Below are positions 31,226 through 41,602 of a stretch of 64,000 nt of DNA, piece after piece; within the stretch, counting starts at the first letter, position 1, and every line of letters starts with the position of its first letter. The position numbers were made by a program, and so were the translations under genes. The notes under the pieces were generated by a model. That model made no database searches and was not told the origin of the DNA. It worked only from the letters and a program-made list of their open reading frames with translations. This stretch comes from Leishmania mexicana MHOM/GT/2001/U1103 (taxonomy: Eukaryota > Euglenozoa > Kinetoplastea > Trypanosomatida > Trypanosomatidae), in the NCBI RefSeq assembly GCF_000234665.1, contig NC_018334.1, positions 372,001 through 436,000 of the forward strand. Direction: 5' to 3'.

Positions 31226-33526
31226 TTACGCATTGAAGAGAGTCACGATGTGGTTCGGTGGAAGCTGACGCCAGAAGGCCTCCGTCCCGCGTGTGTCGAG
31301 CAGCCGTTGCGACACCACATTGACACCTTCGAAGAACTGATGCGGAAAAAAGGTGACGTCGCGACCGCTGTCGTTCTCATCCGCCTCGGCGAAAAGTGCG
31401 GCGCACAGATGCGGATTGCCGGTGGGGGCGTCAGCCAGGCGGTCGGCCAGTAGCGTACTAGGCTCCCCAAACACCTCCGTCGCCCGCCCGTTCGCTAGCA
31501 TGTAGGCGCTTCGGGCAATGACGGGGTGCACCTCCTCCATCGCGAGTCCGACGGAGACAAGAACGTTCAGCACATAGCGCGAGAAGGACTCGTCACGGCG
31601 GCACAAGGCAGCCGTGTCGCCGGAGTTCGAAAACTCCTCACTGGCGCAGATGCAGTTGGAGGCAGATCCGCTTCGGTCCTTCAGCAGAGCTGCGCCATCA
31701 CCCTTGTCCTCGATATCGGCATGGACCAGCGGGTCATCACGGTTGCTCATGTGATGGATGCTCGCATCCTCGCAGTGGTTGCCGTCGTACTCGCTGTCTT
31801 CGTCCACCATTCCCAGCAGCGACTCCGCAACATCCTCATCGACAAAGGAACCCAGTGGGAGGGACGGAACAGAACGGCGCTTAACTAGCGAACAGACGGC
31901 GGTGGTGCCAGCGACCGCGCCTGGGCCACGGCCCTCATGCGATGCCCCGAGCACCTGAGCATGCTTCGATTTCCCCGCATGGCGCTGCTCCTGCACCGCA
32001 CCTGCTTCGCCATGCTGCCGAGCACGCAACAGCAGCGTGGGGGGTGGAATCTTCGCAAAGGTGACGAGCACCGCTTCCACGTGCGGTAAGGCATCCCCGA
32101 CACGGCGGCGCAGCAGACACAAGAGAGCGCCAACGAGGTTCACCAGCATCCTCAACTGCGTGACATGCTGAGGGAGAGTCGCGGTACAGTCCCCGGAGGC
32201 GGTCTGCGCGGCGCCTCCCGTCACCGCTGCGTTCGAGTCCAGGAATGCGAGTAGCTGCGTCAGCTCCGACAAGATGTCCTGAATGCACGCGTCCGAAGTG
32301 ACGTGACAGGCGCGGCGCATCGCCGCAAGCGCCATGGCCTCCGCCCGCTGCGCAATCGACGGACCGTCCATCTGACTCTCGTGAGTGGCAGCACTGTCGC
32401 GAAGGCCCTGGAAGGCAGCAGCGAGCTGCTGTATGATGTCGAGAGAGGCGCCGCCCCCAGGGAACACGAGCGGCATTTGAAGGTCCGCGAAACTGGAGAG
32501 CATGGCTGTCAGTTGCGGCAGCGTCGCGGCTGAGTCACCACCGCCGTCGCTCGGGTACGTCGCCATTGGTGATCCGCCGTCACCGTTAGCACAGCCAGCA
32601 CATCCATGTGCGGCGACGGGGGCATCAGCGCCCCCTGAAGTCCCTCTGGCAGATACGTCCGACGAAATCTCTCCGCCAGCACACGTGGCACGTTCCGGGG
32701 ACTCCGGCAACACCTTCCAGCAGTTGCAGCAGTTGCAGCAGTTCACGCCGGAGCAGCCACATCCGCACCCAGTCGCAGCAACCTTGCGAATCGACTGCAC
32801 CGTGAGAGCGGTCAGTGCATTGTTTGCCGCCCTCATGCAACGGTCGCCCACGCCACCGTCACCGCAGCCCCCGCCGCTGCTGCTTGCGCCTCCGGCCGTG
32901 CTTGGTTTTGTGGTGCCACTGCTACTGCCTACCACCAGCATCGCATCGTTCAGTGTGCACTCCGCCAGGTACCCTCGACCGAAGCCACACGGGGTGCCGT
33001 TGACTACGTCAGCGTCGTGCGCCATGCAATCGAGAATCGGCTGCTTCGATGGGCTGCACTTGAGACGCAGTGGCGGTTTATCGGGGCCGTTGGGCAGCTC
33101 CATCCCACAGTATGTCGTCATCTTCGTCGCTGCATCTTTGGTGGCAAACTCCACGAAGCCGTACACCCATTTCTGGTGCGTGGCGGCGTTGCCACAAATG
33201 CGCACGCGCAGGTACTCGCCGCAGTCTTGGAAGACATCGGCGAGGATCTTCTGCTTCATGAAGGGCGGTAGGCAGCGAAGGTGCACCGTGCGGGCGAGCA
33301 CCTCGGCACGCGACAGTCGCATCACCGAGGTGTGCGAGGAGGCCGCCGAGACGTTGCTGATGATTTGCGTCGAGTTGCAGATTGCCGTGAGGAGCGATGC
33401 CGCCGGCGGGGAGTTGACGCTGATGGAGTCCACAACGGCTGCCGTGGCTAAAGGCGCGGCGTTCGAGATGGCGCTCGGTACCTCATCAGGAGAGCGTTCA
33501 GAGCCCTCGCTGCGCGCAGAAGACAT
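31226..33526 (-). CDS. RNA-binding protein with one RRM (766 aa), paralog of the gene at 20334-23051
   Basis: The start is MSSARSEGSE at 33526. The RRM is at about residues 80-158, with TVHLRCLPP as RNP2 and VYGFVEFA as RNP1, followed by the same tail as the paralog (SPSKQPILDCMAHDAD). The two uncharacterised regions are also shared: the middle one (NAAVTGGAAQTASGD, LPQHVTQLRMLVNLVGALL) and the C-terminal one (RYVLNVLVSVGLAMEEVHP, VTFFPHQFF). A cysteine cluster at about 254-269 (eight Cys in 16 residues) has no counterpart in the paralog. The two genes are adjacent on the strand with no other gene between, so they are an old tandem duplication. The likely role is mRNA binding in post-transcriptional control. 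A link to trypanosome RBP families is possible, but I cannot confirm it. Confidence 0.85.
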   Translation of the reverse strand: MSSARSEGSERSPDEVPSAISNAAPLATAAVVDSISVNSPPAASLLTAICNSTQIISNVSAASSHTSVMRLSRAEVLARTVHLRCLPPFMKQKILADVFQDCGEYLRVRICGNAATHQKWVYGFVEFATKDAATKMTTYCGMELPNGPDKPPLRLKCSPSKQPILDCMAHDADVVNGTPCGFGRGYLAECTLNDAMLVVGSSSGTTKPSTAGGASSSGGGCGDGGVGDRCMRAANNALTALTVQSIRKVAATGCGCGCSGVNCCNCCNCWKVLPESPERATCAGGEISSDVSARGTSGGADAPVAAHGCAGCANGDGGSPMATYPSDGGGDSAATLPQLTAMLSSFADLQMPLVFPGGGASLDIIQQLAAAFQGLRDSAATHESQMDGPSIAQRAEAMALAAMRRACHVTSDACIQDILSELTQLLAFLDSNAAVTGGAAQTASGDCTATLPQHVTQLRMLVNLVGALLCLLRRRVGDALPHVEAVLVTFAKIPPPTLLLRARQHGEAGAVQEQRHAGKSKHAQVLGASHEGRGPGAVAGTTAVCSLVKRRSVPSLPLGSFVDEDVAESLLGMVDEDSEYDGNHCEDASIHHMSNRDDPLVHADIEDKGDGAALLKDRSGSASNCICASEEFSNSGDTAALCRRDESFSRYVLNVLVSVGLAMEEVHPVIARSAYMLANGRATEVFGEPSTLLADRLADAPTGNPHLCAALFAEADENDSGRDVTFFPHQFFEGVNVVSQRLLDTRGTEAFWRQLPPNHIVTLFNA

Positions 33527-36500
33527 GATGAGCCGAGGTCGTCCGCCGTAAGAGAAAATCAATCAGGCACGTGCGCCCTGTACAATGACACGTCACGCGT
33601 GTTCGCAGGACTACGTCCACCGCTTGCCCGTTGCTCTGAATGAGTTCGACGGGAATGGCGTTCTGAGTTCTACCATAGACAAGAAATCGCCGTGAAGAGG
33701 CACAGCGGCGACACCGCCATCCGTGCGGAATAGGCGCGATGGAAAGTGAAGCCGGCGCCGTTAGAGAAAGCCCGCTGAGAGACAAGACACCAAAAAACGA
33801 AGATGGCAGAGCGCAGGAGCGAAAACGCACGTATGGGGAACAGAGAGAAGGAGAAGAAAAGGAAGGAGAAGTGGCGCACGCAGACACAAAAATGCACGAA
33901 CAACGACAGAGAGCGGAAGACGACGCAGACACCACACAACCGAAATTCAGGATGTCGTGCAGAGACGAACAGAGAGCAGGTGAGGACACGCACACAGAGA
34001 GGGCGCGAGAAAGCATATCGGAGACAGCAGGCAACGGAGAGACTGATCGCGAGAGGCACAGGAAACAAGCAAATCGAGGTAACGCGTGATTGCAGTGTGC
34101 GATAAAATGAAGGAAAGGCGCAGAGGGGAAAAGGAAAGAAAAAATAAATAAATAGAGCAAGAGGCGCGCGCGATGCACGTCATGCAAGCGATAAGCGACA
34201 GGAGAGAGCAGATGGAGCGATCACCACCCTGCTGCCCTGGTACGTGGTGTGAGCAGACGTGAAAGGCGGAACCCACGAAATATAATATACAAAAATGTAA
34301 AAGATGATGCGATTGACCAGACCGTCTTTCTGTTTCTGTCTCGTGCGTGCGTGCGCACTTGCACGCTGCTTGTGCCTACTTGATGTGGACTCGATGCGAG
34401 CGGAGGAGACCACCAATGCGCGATGAGCGCACAGAACGAGGTTGTGCGAGATGGGTGAGACTACGTGCTACGCAAGGACCGCAAGCACCTTGCCGTCAAG
34501 AGAGAGAGCAACCAGACGCGGAGTTCCTGTGCTTTGTAAGCAATGCATGCACGGATTCAGTGGAGGTGTGGTGTACACATGCATGTTCGCCAAACGTGTG
34601 GGAGAAAGGCTGGAGCGGACGTCGGCTGGAAGGGTCACAGCACAACGGAAAAAAATGGAAAGAGAAGCGCAGACCTGGTCAAGGAATATGACGCCTTCAA
34701 ACGAAACACACACACGCGCGCGAATCCCCTGACCGTGTGCCGCGCGCGTGCGATAGCGGGGCAAGAAGCACGCTGTTCGATGCACTATATCTCGTTGCGC
34801 CACGAAAAAAGGAAAACTGCTCGTGTGACGGATATATCGGTGCGCGAGTGGCGCACGAGGCGTTCAAGACTTGCGAGAAGTACACTGGCAAGAGACGTAC
34901 AGACAACTTCTAAGAACAGGACAGGCCGGCATGCGTGAACACCGACGGTGCAAAAGGGGAAGGGAAGAGAGGATACGAAAGCTAGCATGCACATGAGGGT
35001 GCCGAAAGCGAGAAAAAAGCAGGGCAGATATGGCGTCTCGACGTGCACGGCACGTTCGTTTGAGAGGACGTCACAGTGCAGCAGCGGCAAGATATGAGCG
35101 CTTCATGATTCGCCGGGCACCATTACATGAGTACCAGTCACTCACGCGGTGAGGCGAGTAAGAGCCCGTCGCCACTTTTCTCAACAGCTGGAGTCGCAGA
35201 GGCACCTCCAGTGTGCCGTAGTGTGTGATCATGGTGAAAGGAGTTCGGTTTCGTCTTTTTCCCTTCCCCCACCCCCACCACCCCTGCGCAAGCAACTCAA
35301 GTAGCGCGTGCGATATGTCCTGCACAGCGGCACCCCCTCCCCCTGCCTCTGCGCGCGTGCGATTCGATCTGTTTTCGTGTTCCTTCCATACATCAAAGAT
35401 GAAGGGCAGTACAGGTTTGCAGGAGGCATGCTATGCGCACGCGTGGTCAACAAGGAAACTTTGGCAGCGCCAAGATGCACAGACAAGGTGATGAGTGGCC
35501 CTACACAGCCAACGCCACAGCGCATCACATCACTGCAAGGCTCCAACAGGGCTGCGCAACACAGAGAAAGAGAAAACGCTTCTTCGCGTTCACTTTCTTT
35601 TCAACCGAGGCGCCATCCGCGGCGAGTCAGACGTCCCCCACCCCTCCATCAGCACAGAAATGAGATCCTCATGAACTTCACTCGGAAGTGAAAACGCGGT
35701 CTTGAGAGAGACAGAGAAAACACATAAGAAATAGGCGCAGCGGAGAGATACCGAGCGAGCCCCCTCCCCCTCCCCCACCCCAACACCCGCACCCGACCAT
35801 CTCCACCAACCACCCCCCTCAAAAAAAAAGAGGAAAGGTGGAGGGGCACAGACAGACAGATATCGACGTGTATGTATATATATATATATATGTATATATA
35901 CATGTATACATACTTATATATATGTGTCATACACACACACACATATATATATATACAGATATAGCTGCAGGTGTAGAGAGAAGACTACGCTTACGTGCTT
36001 CCAAAGAAATAAAACGAGTCGAAGGAAAAAAAAATGGGCAGCATAACCATATACATGTGTGTATGTGTGTGTGTGTGGTTTGTATATATATAGATAGATA
36101 GAGGCAACCATTCAAGAGAAGAGTCAACACACAGTGCCTACAGCAGGAGTGTCACGTCATCTCACCACAGAGGCCAAAGACAACGACGGACACACAAACG
36201 TGCATGCCACCGCCTCACCACCGCCACCCGCCCCTTTGCCACTCTTACAAGCCACTCACGCTGTCTCCGGCCGCCGCACAGCCTCCTGAAAGGGGGCACA
36301 ACGAAGAGAGAAGCGCACATGACAAGGATACCGGGAAAGAAAAACAGGCTTGGGTATGTATCCGATTTTGCGTGCTTGTTGTGTGGGCCTGTACGGGGCG
36401 GACTGCTCGAATTCATCGGGAGGGAGCAGAGGACGCTGCATCCAGCCTCAACGGCTTTCCACAGTGTCGGCGTGAGTCGTCTGCGAGTCCAGGGAGACAT

Positions 36501-36633
36501 GAACGACAGACACAAGGAGAGAAGGAGTCACGCGAAAGCACTGCCCCTACCTCCCCATGCGGCCATGCAACCGGTACTCTTGCTCTTTACGTCAGATATG
36601 CACAGGAGAGCACAGCGGGGGCACTACTACACT
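33527..36633. other. Gene-free stretch: RRM gene 5' flank and 3'UTR of the Ala/Glu-rich protein gene
   Basis: No supportable gene in 3.1 kb. It holds purine-rich plus-strand sequence (about 33750-34080), a C-rich block (about 35760-35820), a long TA/CA microsatellite block (35871-35955) and a second TG/TA block (about 36057-36095). Confidence 0.6.
35871..35955. repeat. Compound TA/CA microsatellite block
   Basis: Alternating TA runs, TACATGTATACATA-like stretches and a CA run cover about 85 bases. It lies about 680 bases downstream, in transcription sense, of the stop codon at 36634. Confidence 0.9.
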
Positions 36634-37785
36634 TTAAAGCTCAGTCGCATCCTCCTCGGGCTGCTCAGCAGGTTCGCCCATAGCATCTGTCGCCTCCGGA
36701 TTCGCGTGCTCGACCGCAGCAGCGGCCTCGTTCTCCAGTTCAGGAGCGCTGAGCTCCCCATCGACCCCGACCGTGGCTCCCTCTTCGATGTTTTTCTCGT
36801 CGGCGCACGCCTGATCCGCTGGCACCTCCGCTTCCGCGCCCGGCTTCTCTGTCTGTGACTGTGCAGCGGCATCGTGCTCAGCGCTCGTGGCGTTGGTCGT
36901 AGCAGCAGCAGCAGCAGCAGCAGCCGGGATCACTTTCTTGGCAGGCTTTTGCTTCACAGAACCTTTTTCCGCAGCGGCATTCTCGGCTGTCGCAGCCGCT
37001 GCCGTCTTCTTCCTCGCAGACTCGTGCGAGCTGGCGACCGGCTCCATGCAGTGAGACTTGCCGTTCTCGCCCTGCGTCTTCTTGGATACCCCCACAGGCT
37101 TCTTTGTCTTGGTCGCCTTGACAATGTCCTGCCCCGCGATCTGGGAATGCTGCGGCCGTCTGCCCTCCGCCCCTGCAGCGCTTCCGTTGCGGCGGCGCCG
37201 ACGATACGTTGTCTTGACTGCACCGGCCCCACTGTCATTCGTAGCGCCGACTGTTGCGTGGGCCTCGTGTGCCTTCTGCAAGCGCGCGTGCTTAAGGTGC
37301 GGCTCCGGCACCTTCTTTTTTCCCCTCGCAGGCATGAATGTCTGATCAGCCGCAGCGGGCTGCTGGAGAGACGGCGCCTTAGCAGCACTTTCCTTCAAAG
37401 CGGTCAACCGCATGAAAATCTTTTCCTCAGCCGAGGTGACGACCGCACCTTCACCAGCTGCGGACTTCGAAACGCGACCGCGCGACGGAGGATGCACCAC
37501 CATACCCTCGTAGGGCACCGCGTGCGATTTGCCGCCGTTCGCAGAGCCGGCTGCGGCATTAGAGAAGTGCAGTCTGCCGGTGGATGGGCGGCTCAAGATC
37601 CGCGTGTGCAACATGGAGACTGAGGACTGGATAGCGTTATTAGGACGCGCCTTGGAAGCGATCTCTGTTGCCGAGACGCTAAAGCCATCCTCCCTGGCAG
37701 GCAGTGGCGCGGCCATGTCGATCCCATTCCTAGCGACCGGCTTCACCTCAGCAGGTGTCTCAAGCTCGTGAGCAACCGCGGACAT
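36634..37785 (-). CDS. Hypothetical basic, Ala/Glu-rich protein (383 aa)
   Basis: The start is MSAVAHELET at 37785; the frame continues 54 codons upstream, but that part is UTR-like and Cys-rich. No domain is recognised. The first 110 residues contain a segment that looks folded or motif-like (about 41-60, NNAIQSSVSMLHTRILSR). The middle is strongly basic with KTTYRRRRRNG (about 195-205) and repeated Lys/Ala stretches (about 225-295), including an eight-alanine run near 292. The last 80 residues are acidic. This split between a basic middle and an acidic tail is seen in nucleic-acid-associated and cytoskeleton-binding proteins, but nothing specific supports either role. There is no signal peptide or membrane segment. 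Confidence 0.75.
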   Translation of the reverse strand: MSAVAHELETPAEVKPVARNGIDMAAPLPAREDGFSVSATEIASKARPNNAIQSSVSMLHTRILSRPSTGRLHFSNAAAGSANGGKSHAVPYEGMVVHPPSRGRVSKSAAGEGAVVTSAEEKIFMRLTALKESAAKAPSLQQPAAADQTFMPARGKKKVPEPHLKHARLQKAHEAHATVGATNDSGAGAVKTTYRRRRRNGSAAGAEGRRPQHSQIAGQDIVKATKTKKPVGVSKKTQGENGKSHCMEPVASSHESARKKTAAAATAENAAAEKGSVKQKPAKKVIPAAAAAAAATTNATSAEHDAAAQSQTEKPGAEAEVPADQACADEKNIEEGATVGVDGELSAPELENEAAAAVEHANPEATDAMGEPAEQPEEDATEL

Positions 37786-39385
37786 GGTTCTGAGTGGCTG
37801 CTCTGGACTCAGTTGTCGCTTGACAGGAAGACGACGCAACAGCGGATGAGCAGTGTCACCGGCACCTCGCAAGTAGTCGTGCGTGAAACAGCAACAAAAC
37901 AAAATGTTTGCACTAATATGCACAGAAGCACACACGCACACGCACACACGCGCACGTACACGTGCGGGAAATAATGCTATACCAAAGGATCAAGACAGAG
38001 GAGAGTCGCAGCTCGGTGGGGACACACAAGCAAGCTCACGTACACACACACACACGAAAATGAAACGAACGCGAGCGCAAACACGGCGGTACAGTGAGCG
38101 GTGTGATGTATGTATGTATATATATATATATACGTACGTGTAGAACACAGGAGAAATTTGTGCTTCCTACCAAGAGAGTGCGAGGGAGAGTAGACACACA
38201 CACACACACAGAGACAGAGAGACACAGACAAGCGGAGAGAACAGCACAGAGAATGTGGGATGGCGGCGCTACTAAGGGGAGGGATAGGCAGACAGACCGA
38301 CACATGTGTGAGGCACTCCTGCACTCACTGGTGTGAGACCGTAAAGCAACCGAAAGAGAGTGCGATGGGCCACAGAAGAAGGCGATTCCGGGAGGCGCAT
38401 CATCCCATTCTCTAGCGTGTTATGGGTGATGTCACCAAAGGCATTTGCCGTCGCCACCTTCGGGCAAACAGACGTCCATGCTCCGCCCTTGCGGCGTCGC
38501 TGCTTATCTTCTTCACGCATACGGAAGTGCAGCGCCCACCCTTCCGTATCCACCATGTCTTGCCCAGTGGCTGTGATGATGGGAGCTGCTGCACGGGTTG
38601 GAACTGACTTGAATTCAGAGACAACGTGGTGAACCCAGTTCACATCCTCCGCAACACCAGAGGGAGGGAAAAGAGCGGCCACGCCCCACACACGCACACA
38701 TACACCCGTGCGTCGCGGTCGAAAGCCGCCCGACAGAAACAGCTGAGACAGCCTACAAGAGGAAAAAAAGATTCGCGATAGGATGCAACGCGCTTTTCCT
38801 CGTGCGCTTGCCCATTCCACCGTACATCGTGAGCCGAGCTCCACCCGGACTGCCACAGGCCCCCCATCGCCTGGTGCAAGGCAGTCGTAGAGACACACGC
38901 ATTACAGCCATGTGCCGACACAGTCACCTGAGAGCATGGCGTCTGCTTCAAGCGCTGTCCGCCCCACGCCTCACAGCCGCACCCCCTTCATGCCGGCAGT
39001 CACACGTTGCACCTCTCTGAGGGTGAAACGCGGACACCCCACACCAGCAGGGCTGCGACGGCTGGGTAAAATGCGTTCGAGTCGAGTTGACACACCCTGC
39101 CCATCACACAGATGGCACAAGCCTGTCCACTGTCGCAGGCCCCTCCCACGCATCGCACCGTCCAGGACCTGACTGCTGACATCAGCAGCGATACATCGCG
39201 CTGACCTCCCCCTGCGTAGGTAGGTGCGTGACCCCGCCACCACCAGGAGTGGTTCAGCACCTCGCAGAGGGATAGGGAGGGGAGGAGGACTGCTTGGCTT
39301 CCTCCCACGTACAGAGTGGCGGGGGTGCACTGGCGCCCTTCGACAACAGCGTCACACGGAGCCAGAAACAGCCCCATGACAAGCC
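37786..39385. other. Intergenic stretch holding SIDER copy D
   Basis: No gene is seen. It contains the 5' flank of the Ala/Glu-rich gene, CA repeats (about 38041-38055 and 38196-38210), a TA run (about 38115-38131) and SIDER copy D next to the SET gene stop codon. Confidence 0.65.
38824..39335 (-). mobile_element. SIDER-type retroposon remnant, copy D
   Basis: About 510 bp nearly identical to copy G at 57485-58035 and clearly related to copies A and C. It shares the GTTCGAGTCGAGTTGACACA block and the minus-strand signature GGAGGAAGCCAAGCAG. The first bases of the 5' signature are missing here compared with copy G, so this copy is 5'-truncated. It begins only about 50 bases beyond the stop codon of the SET-domain gene, so it forms most of that gene's proximal 3'UTR. 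Confidence 0.8.
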
Positions 39386-41602
39386 TCAAGTGGCAACCAT
39401 AGAAGGCCACCAGCGCCTCAGAGCCGACATCACGCTGTCCTTGGACAGGGATGATGGAGAGGAGCCGCTGCTAGGCGCAGGTCGAAGCTTTCCATCGACG
39501 TTGTTTGCTTGGAGAAGCGCCGCCACGTCGTCCTCACGTCTCGACAGTGGCAGGAAGCCGTAGCGGTAAAGAGTATAGGAAGCACTGTAGCACTTGACGT
39601 AGGAAACGGTGAGCTCCTCATCCTCCTCGATGTCGTCCGTGGCGCGCACGACCACCTGGTAAGATGGAGATGCGCTGGTGGACTTACCGCTTGTCAAGTC
39701 ACCGCAATGCAGACTTGTGCCGACTTCTGACGTGCTATCACTGCCTTCTCCCGTCCTCTCTACTCTCTCCACGGTGTACGACACATTCGGGACGCCCCCG
39801 GGAGGATGGCTCACCATGTCCAACAGTGGCACAATGGTGGGTATTACCGTGGGGTCCACCTCATTCACGTGTAGGCGGTCCTCGTCGATGGCACGCAGGA
39901 CGTGTTGGTAGAAGGCGTATTTGCCCTTCATCACCGCCTTTCCAAACGCGTCCAGCGCCTCGCCCTCGACGTTCTCGTCGCGCACACGCTCAAAGGCGGC
40001 CCTGTCGACGCGGAGATGCGGCAGTGTCTTTTGGCGAGATAAGAGGACACGAAGGGCCCACGTCATGTCGTCCAGCGACGGAGGTGGCCTCCACGCCATC
40101 CGAGCTGCAGAGGCGTCGACGTCTGACACGTTTGCAGCGGCGGACACCACAGCCTTGCTACCGACGTCTTGATAACATCTGCCCTGTGTGTCGACGGTGA
40201 CAGAGGTTGCGCTGGGCTCCCCGCCAATGCGCAGAATCGGCACACATGAGGCGAGCGCAGCGGCAGCACCGGCTCTATCACCCGCCGCGCCTGCAACGTC
40301 CGCACCCGGTCCTCGCCCTGTCGCTGATTCGTACGCCGCCCACCAGACCGCGTGAAGCTTCCGCATGTAATGTCGAAACCTCTTCGCGTGTTCGTCGTAC
40401 TCCATATGGGTCGTCGGCTCCAGCACGCCAAGGTGCAACGCCTTGATGGCCTCGTCGTCAAAGAGCTCCGCGGAGTCCAGCAGCCGCAGATACGGGTAAA
40501 GCGGACTTCCCTCGCCGTCTGCCTTCTCACACGCGAGCAGCAGCGCTGCGCAGACCTGATCGAGGAAGAGGGGATGCGGAATCGGATCGAAGGAAGAGCG
40601 CCGCACGGAGAGGACCTGCTTGACGGTGTCGTACGACGGTAGTCCGACTCGCTGCTGGGCAGCCGTGGAGTACTTCGCCAGCGTCTCACTGTTTAAGGAA
40701 AGCCACGCCGCGCAGCTGGGGGCAGCGCTAGGGGTGGCCGACAAGAGAGGGATCGTGAGCACCACATCCCCCCGCTTGAACGCCTTCTTTGCATACACGC
40801 CGCGTGCCGTGGCGAGGCGCAGATCCAGCAGCACGTTTGTCTCCAGCTGCTCCCTCAGAACGGCGTTCGCGGGCAGGACACTTTCGCACAGCCAACGCAC
40901 AAACGGCGCCGTGACATCTTCGCCCAGCACACCCCGCGCGTCCAGCGAGATCCACGACTCCTCCGTCAGCCGCACCTTGCCCAGCGCCGGCGAGGTTAGG
41001 CTCGAGGCCCACATCGGCAGCTTTGGCTTCGGTGTGTTATTCGGCACCTCGTGGCCGTAAACGTCGCGAGTAGAACGCTGACTGGGATCGCTGACAAACG
41101 AAAACTTGCCCGTGCGCTTTTCTGTGAGCGCGCGCTGTGGAAGGGGCGGGAGCTCGGCCCCGGGGTGCACCACCGGTAGCATCTCCGAGGCTCTAGGATC
41201 TCGCTCATTCACAGCCTCCCCCGGCCTCACGCGTTCGTCATCAATAATACCTGTGCGAGACACACGTCGGCGATGCCGTTGCGGCTGATATCGGCGTCGC
41301 GGCCCTTCCGCGTGTGGGTCGGTGCGCTGTCCCTTCGCCTGGAATGGAAGGTGGTGGTGTGTTGAGAGACCCGCCTGCGCACGATCCGTCGCTTCCTCAT
41401 CACGAGCAGACGCATCGCGGACAGTCCTGTTTGTCACACAAGAACTAGGAGCGGCCACGCCGGGGCGCGGCACGGTTTCGCTTACAACCTCCCGGCCCTG
41501 CTCTCCGTGCACAGCGGTGGGCCGACTCTCGTCAGCGCAGCGGCGCAGAGCAAGAGAGACTCCTCGAACACTCACTACCGCTGGCCGAGATAATGGTCGC
41601 AT
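39386..41602 (-). CDS. SET-domain protein (putative protein-lysine methyltransferase, SETD6/RKM-like), 738 aa
   Basis: The start is MRPLSRPAVVSVRG; the frame goes four codons further only to a TTG. The basic, hydroxylated, acid-free N-terminus suggests a mitochondrial presequence. Residues 30-190 are disordered. The SET region is split, as in the SETD3/SETD6/RuBisCO-LSMT group: GVYAKKAFKRGDVVLTIP (about 268-285) at its start, a long helical insert, PLLDMVSHPPGGVPNVSY (about 592-609) and EDEELTVSYVKCYSASYT (about 660-677) ending in YGFL. The last two correspond to the usual LLDMxNH and GEELxxSYG motifs that bind S-adenosylmethionine and shape the active site. The conserved Asn before His is Ser here, which could weaken activity. 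The substrate cannot be predicted. A near-intact SIDER lies directly in its 3'UTR. Confidence 0.85.
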   Translation of the reverse strand: MRPLSRPAVVSVRGVSLALRRCADESRPTAVHGEQGREVVSETVPRPGVAAPSSCVTNRTVRDASARDEEATDRAQAGLSTHHHLPFQAKGQRTDPHAEGPRRRYQPQRHRRRVSRTGIIDDERVRPGEAVNERDPRASEMLPVVHPGAELPPLPQRALTEKRTGKFSFVSDPSQRSTRDVYGHEVPNNTPKPKLPMWASSLTSPALGKVRLTEESWISLDARGVLGEDVTAPFVRWLCESVLPANAVLREQLETNVLLDLRLATARGVYAKKAFKRGDVVLTIPLLSATPSAAPSCAAWLSLNSETLAKYSTAAQQRVGLPSYDTVKQVLSVRRSSFDPIPHPLFLDQVCAALLLACEKADGEGSPLYPYLRLLDSAELFDDEAIKALHLGVLEPTTHMEYDEHAKRFRHYMRKLHAVWWAAYESATGRGPGADVAGAAGDRAGAAAALASCVPILRIGGEPSATSVTVDTQGRCYQDVGSKAVVSAAANVSDVDASAARMAWRPPPSLDDMTWALRVLLSRQKTLPHLRVDRAAFERVRDENVEGEALDAFGKAVMKGKYAFYQHVLRAIDEDRLHVNEVDPTVIPTIVPLLDMVSHPPGGVPNVSYTVERVERTGEGSDSTSEVGTSLHCGDLTSGKSTSASPSYQVVVRATDDIEEDEELTVSYVKCYSASYTLYRYGFLPLSRREDDVAALLQANNVDGKLRPAPSSGSSPSSLSKDSVMSALRRWWPSMVAT

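Noticed and set aside
32502..33551. 349-residue plus-strand open frame
   Set aside because: Antisense to the RRM-containing part of the gene at 31226-33526, which has clear RNP motifs.
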